Assembly (NCBI RefSeq): GCF_001654865.1
Contig: NZ_LXEO01000070.1
Location: 1 to 64,000 of the forward strand
Reading direction: 5' to 3'
Source of the DNA: Buttiauxella noackiae ATCC 51607
Lineage (GTDB): Bacteria; Pseudomonadota; Gammaproteobacteria; Enterobacterales; Enterobacteriaceae
DNA: 64,000 nt
In this document: positions 24,647-33,847 of the stretch, piece by piece
Layout: the number at the start of each line of letters is the position of its first letter
How positions within the stretch are numbered: position 1 is the first letter of the stretch
Position numbers and translations under genes: made by a program
The notes under the pieces: model-generated
Seen by the model: only the letters and a program-made list of their open reading frames with translations
Told to the model about the DNA's origin: nothing
Databases searched by the model: none

Positions 24647-25174
24647 TTAATTCCAGGTCAGACCCAGAGTTTTTTGCAGTGCATCAAGCAATTGGGGATT
24701 GCAGAGCAGCAGGATGCCGGTGATACCCATCACCATGCCCGTGCCGATATCCTGCCTGGCGGTCAGGCCGGTGTGGCCATCCACCAGAGCGCGACGGGCT
24801 CTGACAACGCCCATGTAAAAGAACAGCGCGCCGACCGCGCGCAGCAGGGTGAGAACGGCATCGACTGACAGCTTCGCGTAGCCAAGCGAGTCCGGGGCGT
24901 AGGCGATAGCATCAAACGACACATCTCCGAACCCCAGCGTCTGGGCGGCCTTGTTCATCATTTGCTGAAGAGCAATCAGGGCCGACCCGGTAACGACGGC
25001 GACAACCACTTTCATGCCGCTGACTGGTTTACCGGACCGACTGCGGATAACCGTGGAGACGAGGGCGATGATGCAGCCCCCCAGACCGACAAACACACCC
25101 AGTGCGAGGATCAGGTTGATCCCGCTGGTTTTCAGTTCGCCGGCCACATTGACGAGTATCTGTACGACGTCCAT
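24647..25174 (-). CDS. traQ: TraQ, DotE/IcmC-like polytopic membrane protein
   Basis: The 175-aa protein has four transmembrane segments: 'INLILALGVFVGLGGCIIAL', 'GMKVVVAVVTGSALIALQQM', 'LTLLRAVGALFFYMGVVRA' and 'GMVMGITGILLLCNPQLL'. Size, topology and order match IncI1 TraQ and Legionella IcmC/DotE, small inner-membrane parts of the channel. The ATG overlaps the traP stop (TGATG), so both are translated together. Confidence 0.8.
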   Translation of the reverse strand: MDVVQILVNVAGELKTSGINLILALGVFVGLGGCIIALVSTVIRSRSGKPVSGMKVVVAVVTGSALIALQQMMNKAAQTLGFGDVSFDAIAYAPDSLGYAKLSVDAVLTLLRAVGALFFYMGVVRARRALVDGHTGLTARQDIGTGMVMGITGILLLCNPQLLDALQKTLGLTWN

Positions 25175-25923
25175 CAGCCCCCCTGACGTATCACGCCACG
25201 ACTGGTCCTGACTTCGCGACGGATGGCATCAATGGCATCAATCCTCATCCCGTTCAGGGTGTCGCCCGGATAGACGGCCCAGGTGCTTTTGCCGTCAGAC
25301 AGCCAGGCCATACCCGGATAAACCGAGTTGATTCGCCAGCCGGTGACGCCAGAACGGTGTGCTGTTGTGGTGCGAGCCGGGGTGCTTCTGGCCACCGGTT
25401 TGTGGGACGTGGCTTTACGCACGGGGGCGGCCGGGCTGACTGGCGGACGCGGCATCTGCTCCAGCGCTTTGATACGGGCTTCCAGTGCGTCAATGCGCTT
25501 ATCGCTGTTGTCCTGGCGACCAGACAGGCTGGTCACTGACGCTTCTAGATCCTTGTTGCTCTCCGCTTCCTGCTCCGGCGATACCGGGACCGGTTCGGCG
25601 GCAGGAGGGGCGACATCCGGTATCACGGACGGGGGGGGTGTCAGAGGTTCTACCGGCGCGATGCTTTCCTGATGTTGTACCGGCTCGTCCACTAAATGGC
25701 TCTGAGGTGTCGGTTCAGGCCATAAGGCATAAACCAGCAGGGCGACGATCGCCGCTGCTCCGCCCAGCACGGCGGGCAGGTCGTAGCCGAGGATCTGACG
25801 TTTCGGCTTTTCCGTTCGTGCGGGTGAGACGCGTTCCTCCGCACTGACGGCGGGCTCCGGAATATCTTCAGACAAAGGGGTGACCGCCGGCTCAGGGCCG
25901 GGATCAAAAAATTCCTTACTCAT
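25174..25923 (-). CDS. traP: TraP, DotF/IcmG-like bitopic protein
   Basis: The 249-aa protein has an acidic cytoplasmic N-terminus, one transmembrane helix 'VLGGAAAIVALLVYALW' (about residues 53-69), a Pro-rich linker with 'PPPSVIPDVAPPAA', a coiled coil 'SLSGRQDNSDKRIDALEARI' and a C-terminal periplasmic domain ending in 'IRREVRTSRGVIRQGG'. The coiled coil and single anchor are typical of DotF/IcmG, which contributes to the core complex. Position after traO matches IncI1 traP. Confidence 0.82.
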   Translation of the reverse strand: MSKEFFDPGPEPAVTPLSEDIPEPAVSAEERVSPARTEKPKRQILGYDLPAVLGGAAAIVALLVYALWPEPTPQSHLVDEPVQHQESIAPVEPLTPPPSVIPDVAPPAAEPVPVSPEQEAESNKDLEASVTSLSGRQDNSDKRIDALEARIKALEQMPRPPVSPAAPVRKATSHKPVARSTPARTTTAHRSGVTGWRINSVYPGMAWLSDGKSTWAVYPGDTLNGMRIDAIDAIRREVRTSRGVIRQGG

Positions 25924-25932
25924 GGGAAGTCC

Positions 25933-27138
25933 TTAGCGTTGAATGGGTGCCGTGGCGGCAGCCCGGGTCACGTTGTCACTGGTTTTCACTGCGGTCATAA
26001 AGAGCAGGGCCACCGTCTGGCCCCGGTAGACCAGCACCTGTTTCACCGGCAGGCGCTGTGCATCGCTGGCGATCACCTGACCGGCCTGTTGTGCGGCACC
26101 GCCCACGATGGTCCCGGCCACGGCTTTGGCATCCGGCATCCCCGTGCGGGCTTCGATGTTGTCATAGCCATTGCTCAGGATCTGCGTGTTGGCGCTGGCA
26201 TACAGCTGACCCGCCAGTCCGAGCCCTGACGCGATGGCCGGCAGGATAATGCGGGTGGCGTAACGGTTGTTAACGTCGCTGGCGACCGAGGACTGCAGGG
26301 TGTCGGGCATGGCGGCCCACACATCGACATTCCAGGTGTCACCCTGCCATTCCATGCGGTTGAAGTTGATGGCCACACCGTCGCCGGCCAGCTGCACGCC
26401 GTTGGCCAGTAACGTGGCCCCGGCATACGGTCCGGACGGAATACGCGCCAGCACCTGTGAGCGGGTGTTGTCCGAGTCGACGGCGGTTTCTATCACTCCC
26501 CCGGGGCGACTACCGGCAGGGATAAGGACCTGCACCGCGACGGTGGCCGGCGCACCGGGGGGGCCTGCTGCTGTCTGCGGTGACAGGCTGTCGGTCCACG
26601 CGGACCACACGTTGCCTTTCGTTTCCGTTCCGCCCGCCTGTCCCGGTTGGCCGGTCGCATTTCCCCCTGCAACACTGGCCAGCTGACCGGTGGCCGGCTT
26701 GCGCTGCTCCATCAGTTCCGTCAGCAGATTCTCCAGCGCCTTCTTCTTATCCGGATCCATGCCAGGTTGTTGCACATAGTTCACCTGCTGGACGGTCTGT
26801 GCCGGCTCAGGCGGAGGTGGAGGAGGTGGCGTCATGACGGGCTCCTCGCGCGCGCCGCCGGTGCCGACTGAAGCAATAAAACTGGCGTTTTCTTCATGTG
26901 CCTGTTTTGCGCCATCCTCATTGTTCGCCCGCAGCACCTTGCTGTACTGCGGACTTTCCGGGGTGACGGTGCCGGTGCCGTTGGCCGCTTTATCGACCGA
27001 TATTTTCGATGCCTGCTCAGGCGGAGCACTCAGCCAGGTCGCCAGCAGGAATCCGCCGGCGATCACTGCAAAGGCCACACCACCGATGACCAGTCCGGTT
27101 TTTTTCACGTCCCGGCCGACGTCTTTTTCAGCGTCCAT
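25933..27138 (-). CDS. traO: TraO, DotG/VirB10-like core-complex protein
   Basis: The 401-aa protein has one N-terminal transmembrane helix 'VIGGVAFAVIAGGFLLATWL' (about 17-36), a Pro-rich spacer with seven consecutive prolines near residue 102, and a C-terminal VirB10-type beta domain with 'VQVLIPAGSRPGGVIETAVD' and 'QVLVYRGQTVALLF' near the end. VirB10-like proteins span the periplasm and form the outer-membrane ring of the channel. Legionella DotG is longer because of repeats; IncI1 TraO (about 430 aa) is closer in size. The gap to traN is 2 bp. Confidence 0.88.
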   Translation of the reverse strand: MDAEKDVGRDVKKTGLVIGGVAFAVIAGGFLLATWLSAPPEQASKISVDKAANGTGTVTPESPQYSKVLRANNEDGAKQAHEENASFIASVGTGGAREEPVMTPPPPPPPEPAQTVQQVNYVQQPGMDPDKKKALENLLTELMEQRKPATGQLASVAGGNATGQPGQAGGTETKGNVWSAWTDSLSPQTAAGPPGAPATVAVQVLIPAGSRPGGVIETAVDSDNTRSQVLARIPSGPYAGATLLANGVQLAGDGVAINFNRMEWQGDTWNVDVWAAMPDTLQSSVASDVNNRYATRIILPAIASGLGLAGQLYASANTQILSNGYDNIEARTGMPDAKAVAGTIVGGAAQQAGQVIASDAQRLPVKQVLVYRGQTVALLFMTAVKTSDNVTRAAATAPIQR

Positions 27139-27140
27139 AG

Positions 27141-28154
27141 TTACTCCAGAGAAATGCCCAGCCAGACGGTTTTACCGGCCACAGAAAAGGCCAGTTCCGG
27201 TGCCAGAGGCAGTTTGTATAAAATCGTGCCGTCGCCGGACGCCTGGGTGAGTTCAAACTGATCGCGCAGTTCACTGCGGGTGCGGACATACAAATCGTCG
27301 CCCATCTGCCAGACCTGCGTGGAAGGCACATCCCCCTGCGTCTTCAGACGCTTTGCACTGGCAGGGGGTACGCCATCGAGAAAGGCCTGCAGTGTCGGGT
27401 TGTTCAGGTCAATTTTCGCCTGACCGGATGGCATGACGCGGGCCGCCGGGCCACGCTGTGGAATACGCAGATCCAGGCGACTGTCGATGATGCGCGAGGC
27501 GGAACCATTGTCAGGCTCACCGCTCATGGCATTGATGATCACCGGCACCGCCAGCCCTTTCAGATACACCGTGATGTTGCCCTTGTCGTACTGGCGCAGG
27601 GCCTGCACGGTCATCAGGCTGCTCTCAGGGATAAAGGTGACACTGAAACCTTTCTCATTACTGTTATAAGGCGGGACGGATATCGGCCACGGGGCGCCGG
27701 TATTGTCAGTAAACATCACCGTGCTGCCCTGATTGATGGCTGTCCGAACGACCGGAAGTGAGCCGCCCGGGGACAGATTCACCGTCTGGGTTGAGATGCG
27801 CGGGACGACGTCGGCCGCCTCCCAGGCACGCCCCCGAGCCCCTTCATCAATGGCCTCGTGTACGCTCTCCAGCTCGGTACGACTGAGGGGCGCAACCTGA
27901 CCTTTTGCCCAGGCTTCTGCTTCAGACGGTGAAGGCGGCGGCGGGGACTGGCGCAGCGGGGCGGTGATATCGTTGCCCGCCTGTGGTGCCCGTGCCGTAG
28001 GTTGTGTTGCGGGTTGTGCCGGGGCGGGCGCTGCCGGCAGGGCCGCCGTGGGGTTCTGGCCAGAGCTGGCGGTTCGGGCCGGTTCCCATTCTGCTGAGCA
28101 AACAGTAAAGGCAGGCAGCAGCAGGGCCACCGCCATCAGGGAGTGTCTGAACAT
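27141..28154 (-). CDS. traN: TraN (IncI), DotH/IcmK-like outer-membrane core protein
   Basis: The 337-aa protein begins with a signal peptide (MFRHSLMAVALLLPAFTVCSA) and a Pro/Ala-rich linker, then a DotH-like domain with 'STQTVNLSPGGSLPVVRTAI' and a C-terminal beta-rich part ending 'FSVAGKTVWLGISLE'. DotH/IcmK and TraN sit in the outer-membrane ring with TraO and the lipoproteins TraH and TraI. It is unrelated to F TraN. Order traM-traN-traO matches IncI1. Confidence 0.86.
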   Translation of the reverse strand: MFRHSLMAVALLLPAFTVCSAEWEPARTASSGQNPTAALPAAPAPAQPATQPTARAPQAGNDITAPLRQSPPPPSPSEAEAWAKGQVAPLSRTELESVHEAIDEGARGRAWEAADVVPRISTQTVNLSPGGSLPVVRTAINQGSTVMFTDNTGAPWPISVPPYNSNEKGFSVTFIPESSLMTVQALRQYDKGNITVYLKGLAVPVIINAMSGEPDNGSASRIIDSRLDLRIPQRGPAARVMPSGQAKIDLNNPTLQAFLDGVPPASAKRLKTQGDVPSTQVWQMGDDLYVRTRSELRDQFELTQASGDGTILYKLPLAPELAFSVAGKTVWLGISLE

Positions 28155-28177
28155 AATGTTTATCCTGTGAAAACGAA

Positions 28178-28870
28178 CTAACGGGCGTCGCGGGTGACGA
28201 TAGAGGAGACTTCAATGCCTTCCGGCTTCTGGCTTACGTCGGCACGCTGGACACGGACCGTAAAGATAAAGTTCTGCGCCGGCAGACTGCGGTTCTGTCC
28301 ATCCAGACTTAACGTGACCGGATACTGGATTTCCCATATATAGGGCCCGTCCCCCAGTCGCCCGCGCCGTTGTATGACCCCTTTACGAGTGACGTTGGCC
28401 GACATCAGCATTTTCTGGTCTTTCACGGCCGTAAACAGGTTAGAACTGGTCAGGGCGGTGTAGTAACTGGCAAAACCGGCTTCTGAAAACTTCTGCTGAA
28501 GACTGCTTATCTGCGTGCGGTAATTGCGGAAGTCGAGCTGGAAGGCATCCCGTATCAACTTGTCGCCAAAGGCAACGACGTCATCATCCCGGTAGGCCGG
28601 CTCTGAGGTCGGCACCTGGCGCAGGATGCTGCCGTTATACGTGGCAAAGTATTTCACCGGTGGGTGCGCGACCTGCCAGGCGAGCCAGCCCGTCAGTGGC
28701 ATCTGCAGCAGGCAGAGTGCGCTCGCGACCAATGCTACGGACAGTGAGCGCCGGGCAAATCCGGCATTTAACTGATTCTTTTGTTGCAGTTCCAGTGCAG
28801 CCAGAAAGGGGTTCGGTGTGGTTTCGTTCGTGGAAGAAGCCTCCACAGGGGAGGCTTTGTTTTTGTCCAT
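28178..28870 (-). CDS. traM: TraM (IncI), DotI/IcmL-like inner-membrane protein
   Basis: The 230-aa protein has one transmembrane helix 'SVALVASALCLLQMPLTGWL' (about 44-64) and a periplasmic domain with 'YFATYNGSILRQVPTSEPAY' and 'TRKGVIQRRGRLGDGPYIW', the plan of DotI/IcmL (VirB8-like fold). It should form part of the inner-membrane complex under the core. Order and size (230 aa) match IncI1 TraM. It is preceded by the traL-position gene with a 10-bp gap. Confidence 0.88.
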   Translation of the reverse strand: MDKNKASPVEASSTNETTPNPFLAALELQQKNQLNAGFARRSLSVALVASALCLLQMPLTGWLAWQVAHPPVKYFATYNGSILRQVPTSEPAYRDDDVVAFGDKLIRDAFQLDFRNYRTQISSLQQKFSEAGFASYYTALTSSNLFTAVKDQKMLMSANVTRKGVIQRRGRLGDGPYIWEIQYPVTLSLDGQNRSLPAQNFIFTVRVQRADVSQKPEGIEVSSIVTRDAR

Positions 28871-28880
28871 GTCAGTCTCT

Positions 28881-29324
28881 TCAGTTCAGGGAAATAAACG
28901 AGCTGCCGTTGCCGCCGGAAGTCTGACTGACCGGCGCGGTTCGTGCCGGCGCTGCGGGTGATGTCTGCACGCGGTATGACGAGAGTTTGGCCGTGGGCAG
29001 GTTGCCCCAAGGGTCAATCGTTGACGGGACATAGTCGTTAATTTTATCGCGCGCGGTCTTACAGATTTTCTGACCAATCTGGTTGAGCACGTTCGTTAAA
29101 TTCGGGAACGTCGGGGCCGTAATGGTGGTCGAGATGTTCCCGAGACAATCACTCAGTGACGTCGAGACAGTCTGCTGGCGCTTTGCCCAGGCATCGGCTG
29201 CCGCTTTTGCCCGGTTGTATCCGGCTTCACTCCCCACCTGTGCGGCGGTCGCTGCACGACAGGAGGCGGCATCCGCAGCCGGACTTAACGCCAGAACGAG
29301 AGTCGTTATCAATAATTTGTTCAT
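28881..29324 (-). CDS. traL: TraL-position periplasmic protein
   Basis: The 147-aa protein has a signal peptide (MNKLLITTLVLALSPAADAA, cleavage near 20) and a mature helical domain with three Cys residues: 'SCRAATAAQV', 'LSDCLGNIS' and 'GQKICKTARDKIND', possible disulfide substrates for TrbB. The C-terminal tail is Ala/Pro/Ser-rich. The start at 29324 is chosen for the signal peptide and an AGGACT site; a long upstream extension overlaps the primase gene in another frame and is rejected. Between sogL-like primase and traM the IncI1 gene is traL; naming rests on order. Confidence 0.72.
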   Translation of the reverse strand: MNKLLITTLVLALSPAADAASCRAATAAQVGSEAGYNRAKAAADAWAKRQQTVSTSLSDCLGNISTTITAPTFPNLTNVLNQIGQKICKTARDKINDYVPSTIDPWGNLPTAKLSSYRVQTSPAAPARTAPVSQTSGGNGSSFISLN

Positions 29325-29331
29325 GGAGTCC

Positions 29332-32300
29332 TCACATTGGCTGATGTTGCATGGCCGGCTTAGCCTGCTGACGCGGTTGTGGGGCAGCCTCTTCCGCTTT
29401 AGGTGGCGTGTATGCCTGCGTGAACCCCAGTTTGCTGTGCAGTGCCGGCGGGATCTTTTCCGGGCTGACCAGTGGCACGGCAAATTTCGGTGCGTCCTTT
29501 CCGGTGAGCTGGAACGCAAAGGTGTCGTAATTCACCTCCGCACCTTTGAGCTTATTAACAGGTGACGCGTGTCCTATTGCGTGCAGTGAGCCGTCGTCGC
29601 GCACGGTATTGAGCGCCAGAAAACGGTTCCCGTCTGATGTCGTACATAAACGGCCCAGGACATGACGCAGTTCATTTTCATGACGGACAACACCCTGCAG
29701 GTAGTCGCCGTGGCCTTTCACCAGGTGGGCCAGCACCTGTCCGTCTGCATCGAACGCCTGCATAACGAGTGAGCCGGCGGCTTTAGATTGCACGGGAACC
29801 GGCGTATTGGCTGGCGCCTGCTCCGGGGCGGGCTGTCCTTTACCGTCAGGGCCGGTATAGAGCAGGCTGTGTCCCTGAGCGGCCGGTGTGGCCAGTGTCA
29901 GGTTGGCCTGCTGCATGACCTGCGCCTGAATCTGCCAGAAAGCGTTACCGTCATAAGCGGCCAGCTGGGCCGGGGCGACCTTGTCCGGGTTGTCGGTCAG
30001 TAACTGGTTATTGACGGCCGGGGTGATGTTCCACTGATTCCGGTGGGTTTCGTGTGGCATAAATCCGGTCACCACGCCGTCCTCATTTTTGACCGGTACG
30101 TTAACGGTCACCGCTGTTTTTCCTTTGAACTGCAGCTTGACCAGATCGCCGGGCTGCTTCCCGCTGTCAATCAGTGCCTGCTCCAGCTCCACGCCCCAGT
30201 AGGTTTTCGCTCCCTGCTTAGTCCGCATTGTCACGTAATAACTCGGCGTGTTTTTCTCATTGAACTGGTAAGGCGCCGGACCGGCATCCATCAGTGTTCC
30301 GGTCAGGCCAGCACGGAGAGTCTCACGCTCGATGACGCTCATCGGCTGGGCAGGTTTCTGCGTTTCCGCTGCATCAGGTACGGCTGACGGGGCGGCAGTC
30401 GGTTGTGCAGGTGCGTTCTGTGCTGCCGGCGACGGAGATGGGGTCACGTCACTGACCGGTGCCTGCTCAGGCTGCGTCATGGTCATGCCATTATCTGGTA
30501 CTTTTTGTTCATTCCGGCTGGCCATCAGGGCTTCAAACTGGGCTCGTTGCTCCGGACTCTTGAGGTGGACCTCAATGTTATGGTCGGCTATCAGCGTCAG
30601 TGTTTTGGTTATGAACTCCGGAGAGCCGGTGACTTCGATCGCGCCCCGGTTGTTTGCCCGGGCAGATAACAGGGCAGCAAGGATCATGCGGTCATTCTCG
30701 CTGGCTTCCGGGGAGGCCATGACAATGCGGTCCCCGTAATCCCTGAACGCGTCCTTACCCTCAAGCGCATACACCCAGGTGTTACCATCCTGCCGGCTGG
30801 TCAGTCCCTGCAGCAATTCATCCAGATCGATGCGGGCGACGGTGGGGGCTTCGGTGTCCGGTGAGACATCACCCGGCAGGCGACCAAACGTGAAGGCAAA
30901 TCCATTTTCGGGGGCGGTCAGCTCATCTGCAGGTTGTGCGGTGGTGGCTTCCGGCATCGGCTGCTCAACCACAGGCTCTGCAGGGGTGGCTTCTGGCACC
31001 GGCTGCTCAACCGCAGGCTGTGCGGGGGTGGCTTCTGGCACCGGCTGTTCAATCACAGGCTGTGCGGGGGTGGCTTCCGGCACCGGCTGTTCAATCACAG
31101 ACTGAGTAAGGGTGACTTCCGGGACAGGTGATGCTTTCAGTGCATCGTTTTGTGTCTCGGCCAGATACTCGCGGTAAATATCTTCTTCCACAATTGTGGT
31201 TTTATCTGAATCAGACATGGATAAGGTTTCCTGTACAAATGAGTCACGCCAGCCAGGGATGAGTGGGTCCAGAACAGGTGCCAGCTGGTCCCTGACGGCG
31301 TCCAGTCCCCGGGAAGCGTGAATATCGTTAAAGTCACTGAAGGAAGCGGTTTCGGCAAAAGCCTGCGCACGTTCACTGTCGGTAAAAGCCGGTATGACGT
31401 ACACACCCCCGATATTGCGCGCGGCTTCTTCTGCCTTCAGCAGGCCTTTGTTGTCCTTACGGGTAAAGTCGTCTTCTCCCAGAATGATGTGCGGGACACT
31501 GGGATGTGTCTCTTTGAGTTTCTGTGACACTGTCACCATGTTTCCGGCATCCACCGTCATCACCACGGGCAGGCCGGTGGCCATATTCAGGCTGGCGGCC
31601 GTGGCATAACCTTCTGCGTAAAGCACCGGCATCCCCGGAACCAGCGCGCCACCTACCACAAAGAAGTTGCCGCTCTTCTCGGCGTCTTTCTTTAGATTCT
31701 TTTTGCCGTCCGGATCGATGTACTGCAGAGAGCGAATATTGCCGTGGGTGTTACTCAGGGGGATAACCAAATTGCCGTACTTATCCTGTCTGACGCCGTC
31801 GGTAGCCGGGACGCCTTTTCTGAGCAGATAGCGATGGTCATCGCCCGGGGCAGGCATTTTTTCCCACTGACGGGTCAGGTTTTTGCCCATCCTGTCGAAG
31901 TCTGCCAGCTCCTTTCGTTCCCGATCCCAGCGCTTTTGTGCCTGCAGTGCTTTCTGACGGATGGCGTCGTTCGGGTCCCAGGTGAAACTGCCGGTCGAGG
32001 TCCAGTTCACCTTACCTTCGCTGGCGCGGTGGTTCTGATACCAGCCCGCTGGCCGACCATCGAGATAGCCCCGATACACCCCTGACTGCTTACCGTCACT
32101 GTCCTCTTTAGTCGGAACCCGATGAAGTTTGCCATCCATGAGGGGAAGGTCATTGAGGACGAAATCGGCGTCTTCCAGGACTTTAGCGAACTCCTCCTGG
32201 GGAGACAGGTCTGTTCCCACGGTGACGGTATTACCGGCGACGGTGTTTTCCGGCAGCCACTCCTTTATGCGTTCCAGGTCAGCGCCATCTTTCGCAAACC

Positions 32301-32418
32301 AGAGTTTTTGTGAGCGATCATATTCAAGAGCGTTCTCACCGTTTGCCAGCTTCCCTGCAGCCCGGAGGGCGACAGTTCGGTTATCCGGCAGAATGGTGAG
32401 ATACGTGCGTTTTTGCAT
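29332..32418 (-). CDS. TraC/SogL-like Toprim DNA primase with LPD7-type domain
   Basis: The 1028-aa protein is a conjugative primase likely moved into the recipient to prime the incoming strand. A DUF5710-like N-terminus (residues 1-60) is followed by a Toprim region: 'VLYAEGYATAASL' (catalytic Glu near 269), 'HIILGEDDFTRKDN' (DxD-type acids near 316) and 'SFSDFNDIHASRG' (near 364). From about residue 434 to 491 lie four to five repeats of the 14-residue unit VPEATPAQPVIEQP, a flexible hinge. An LPD7-type domain follows ('FAFTFGRLPGDVSPD', about 505-630). The C-terminal third contains more Pro/Gln/Ala-rich linkers. In IncI1 the sogL gene occupies the same place between traK and traL. Confidence 0.88.
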   Translation of the reverse strand: MQKRTYLTILPDNRTVALRAAGKLANGENALEYDRSQKLWFAKDGADLERIKEWLPENTVAGNTVTVGTDLSPQEEFAKVLEDADFVLNDLPLMDGKLHRVPTKEDSDGKQSGVYRGYLDGRPAGWYQNHRASEGKVNWTSTGSFTWDPNDAIRQKALQAQKRWDRERKELADFDRMGKNLTRQWEKMPAPGDDHRYLLRKGVPATDGVRQDKYGNLVIPLSNTHGNIRSLQYIDPDGKKNLKKDAEKSGNFFVVGGALVPGMPVLYAEGYATAASLNMATGLPVVMTVDAGNMVTVSQKLKETHPSVPHIILGEDDFTRKDNKGLLKAEEAARNIGGVYVIPAFTDSERAQAFAETASFSDFNDIHASRGLDAVRDQLAPVLDPLIPGWRDSFVQETLSMSDSDKTTIVEEDIYREYLAETQNDALKASPVPEVTLTQSVIEQPVPEATPAQPVIEQPVPEATPAQPAVEQPVPEATPAEPVVEQPMPEATTAQPADELTAPENGFAFTFGRLPGDVSPDTEAPTVARIDLDELLQGLTSRQDGNTWVYALEGKDAFRDYGDRIVMASPEASENDRMILAALLSARANNRGAIEVTGSPEFITKTLTLIADHNIEVHLKSPEQRAQFEALMASRNEQKVPDNGMTMTQPEQAPVSDVTPSPSPAAQNAPAQPTAAPSAVPDAAETQKPAQPMSVIERETLRAGLTGTLMDAGPAPYQFNEKNTPSYYVTMRTKQGAKTYWGVELEQALIDSGKQPGDLVKLQFKGKTAVTVNVPVKNEDGVVTGFMPHETHRNQWNITPAVNNQLLTDNPDKVAPAQLAAYDGNAFWQIQAQVMQQANLTLATPAAQGHSLLYTGPDGKGQPAPEQAPANTPVPVQSKAAGSLVMQAFDADGQVLAHLVKGHGDYLQGVVRHENELRHVLGRLCTTSDGNRFLALNTVRDDGSLHAIGHASPVNKLKGAEVNYDTFAFQLTGKDAPKFAVPLVSPEKIPPALHSKLGFTQAYTPPKAEEAAPQPRQQAKPAMQHQPM

Positions 32419-32429
32419 GACGACCTCCG

Positions 32430-32690
32430 TTATTCAAAGAACTTGCGATACCACCACGGGCGACCGGACAGACGCTGGCCACGCAGGCGGTAGATAAGAC
32501 GCTGCCAGAGCACCGTCAGGGTGAAACCAAAAATAGAGATGACTTTAAAGAAGGCGATAAGGGCAGTGACTATCCACAGCGTCATCGTTTCGGGCCACTG
32601 AAACCAGGCCAGATAGAGCGAAAACATCATCACCGGAATGCCGAAGACTTCCAGGCGCCTGCCTGCATCCCGCCAGGGGCAGATATTCAT
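32430..32690 (-). CDS. traK: TraK, IcmT-like small membrane protein
   Basis: The 86-aa protein has two hydrophobic segments, 'VFGIPVMMFSLYLAWFQW' and 'LWIVTALIAFFKVISIFGFT', between a short polar N-terminus and a basic C-terminus ending 'GRPWWYRKFFE'. Size, topology and order match IncI1 TraK and Legionella IcmT. Its ATG overlaps the traJ stop by four bases. The exact role is not established; IcmT is needed for a functional system. Confidence 0.8.
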   Translation of the reverse strand: MNICPWRDAGRRLEVFGIPVMMFSLYLAWFQWPETMTLWIVTALIAFFKVISIFGFTLTVLWQRLIYRLRGQRLSGRPWWYRKFFE

Positions 32691-33847
32691 GTTGTGGCTT
32701 CCCTCCGTGCTATTTCCCGCGCGCTTATCACCGTCAGTAACTCCCGACGGTCAATCTGTGCCTCACGATACAAACGCCAGGCGATGTCACTCATGCGGCG
32801 TCCGAGTCCTGCCAGATGGTTATCAATCCAGTTTCGCCACTGGGTATAAGGCAGTTTCCCCAGTTCGTGACGGACGTGGTCGTCAAACACCAGATACTCA
32901 CGTACCGCCTGACGTTTGCCGTTGGTGGTGCGTAGCAGCCGCTGGGCAATGACGTACTGCAGGTTGCTCAGCAGGTTGCCGGCCATGGCTTCACGTTGCC
33001 CTTCCGGAACCAGCATCAGGGCGCGGGGAATGGTTTCCCCGGGTGAGTTGGTGTGCATGGTGGATAAGCACAGGTGACCGGACTGACCATTCATCACGGC
33101 ACCACTGAGTGTTTCCGGGTCCCTGATTTCGCCCACGCCGATAACGCCAGGCGCACGACGCAGGGTCAGGCGCAGGTGTTCGGCAAATGTCGGGATATCG
33201 CGGCCAATTTCTGACTGCTCCGGCATCAGTACCGCGCCGGGGAAATTGAGCAGGAACTCAATCGGATCTTCTGCGGTCACGATTTTGCGGTCCGGATCAT
33301 TCAGGGCGCAGTACTGATAAATCGCCGCCAGCAGCGTCGATTTGCCGGAGCCGGTTTCACCGACCACCAGGCCGATACCTTTATGTGGCAGCAGGTAGGG
33401 AAACAAATCGGCTTCAAGGCCCAGCGATTCCAGTGCCGGTATCGCGGTTGGAATGGTTCGCAGGGTCAGGGCCGGCACCGTGTCGTAATCCCCGATAGTG
33501 GCCTGCACGAAGTTACAGCGAAAACGCAGACGTTCCCCGCGCGCCAGTCCGTGTCGCTGCGCCATATCGCCGGTCAGTTGCAGGGTGCGGTCGATACCCC
33601 GACCGGCCTTCAGCTCTCCTTTGATCTGCTCAGAAAACACTTCATCCATCAGGCGTTGTAACTGAGGAGGTTCGACACGGAAGACACTGGCTCTGACTTT
33701 GCGGCCATACACATCCACAACCAGCGGTCCGCCGCCCTGAATAAAGATGTCTGACACATTGTGTCGGGCGCAATGGACCAGGAACTGACAGAATGTTTCG
33801 CTGTTCAGCCCGCCATGTGCATGAAAATCGAAGGATTCAAATGTCAC
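32687..33847 (-). CDS. traJ: TraJ (IncI), DotB/PilT-like hexameric ATPase
   Basis: The 386-aa cytoplasmic ATPase has Walker A VVGETGSGKSTLLA at about residues 161-174, an Asp box 'VTAEDPIEFLL', Walker B 'GVIGVGEIRDPETL' and a His box 'GHLCLSTMHTNSPGE'. These are the four motifs of the PilT/VirB11 family. IncI1 TraJ (382 aa) and DotB have the same length. It energises the secretion channel and is distinct from the pilus ATPase PilQ and from the F regulator TraJ. Coupled to traI and traK by ATGA overlaps. Confidence 0.92.
   Translation of the reverse strand: MTFESFDFHAHGGLNSETFCQFLVHCARHNVSDIFIQGGGPLVVDVYGRKVRASVFRVEPPQLQRLMDEVFSEQIKGELKAGRGIDRTLQLTGDMAQRHGLARGERLRFRCNFVQATIGDYDTVPALTLRTIPTAIPALESLGLEADLFPYLLPHKGIGLVVGETGSGKSTLLAAIYQYCALNDPDRKIVTAEDPIEFLLNFPGAVLMPEQSEIGRDIPTFAEHLRLTLRRAPGVIGVGEIRDPETLSGAVMNGQSGHLCLSTMHTNSPGETIPRALMLVPEGQREAMAGNLLSNLQYVIAQRLLRTTNGKRQAVREYLVFDDHVRHELGKLPYTQWRNWIDNHLAGLGRRMSDIAWRLYREAQIDRRELLTVISAREIARREATT

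Noticed and set aside
28881-29519. 212-aa version of the traL-position gene
   Set aside because: Its first 65 residues overlap the primase gene in another frame and are Arg/Ser/His-rich; the signal peptide begins at the internal Met.
30940-31120. CRISPR-like array
   Set aside because: The 42-bp repeats are contiguous codons within the primase frame, without spacers; no cas genes are in the window.
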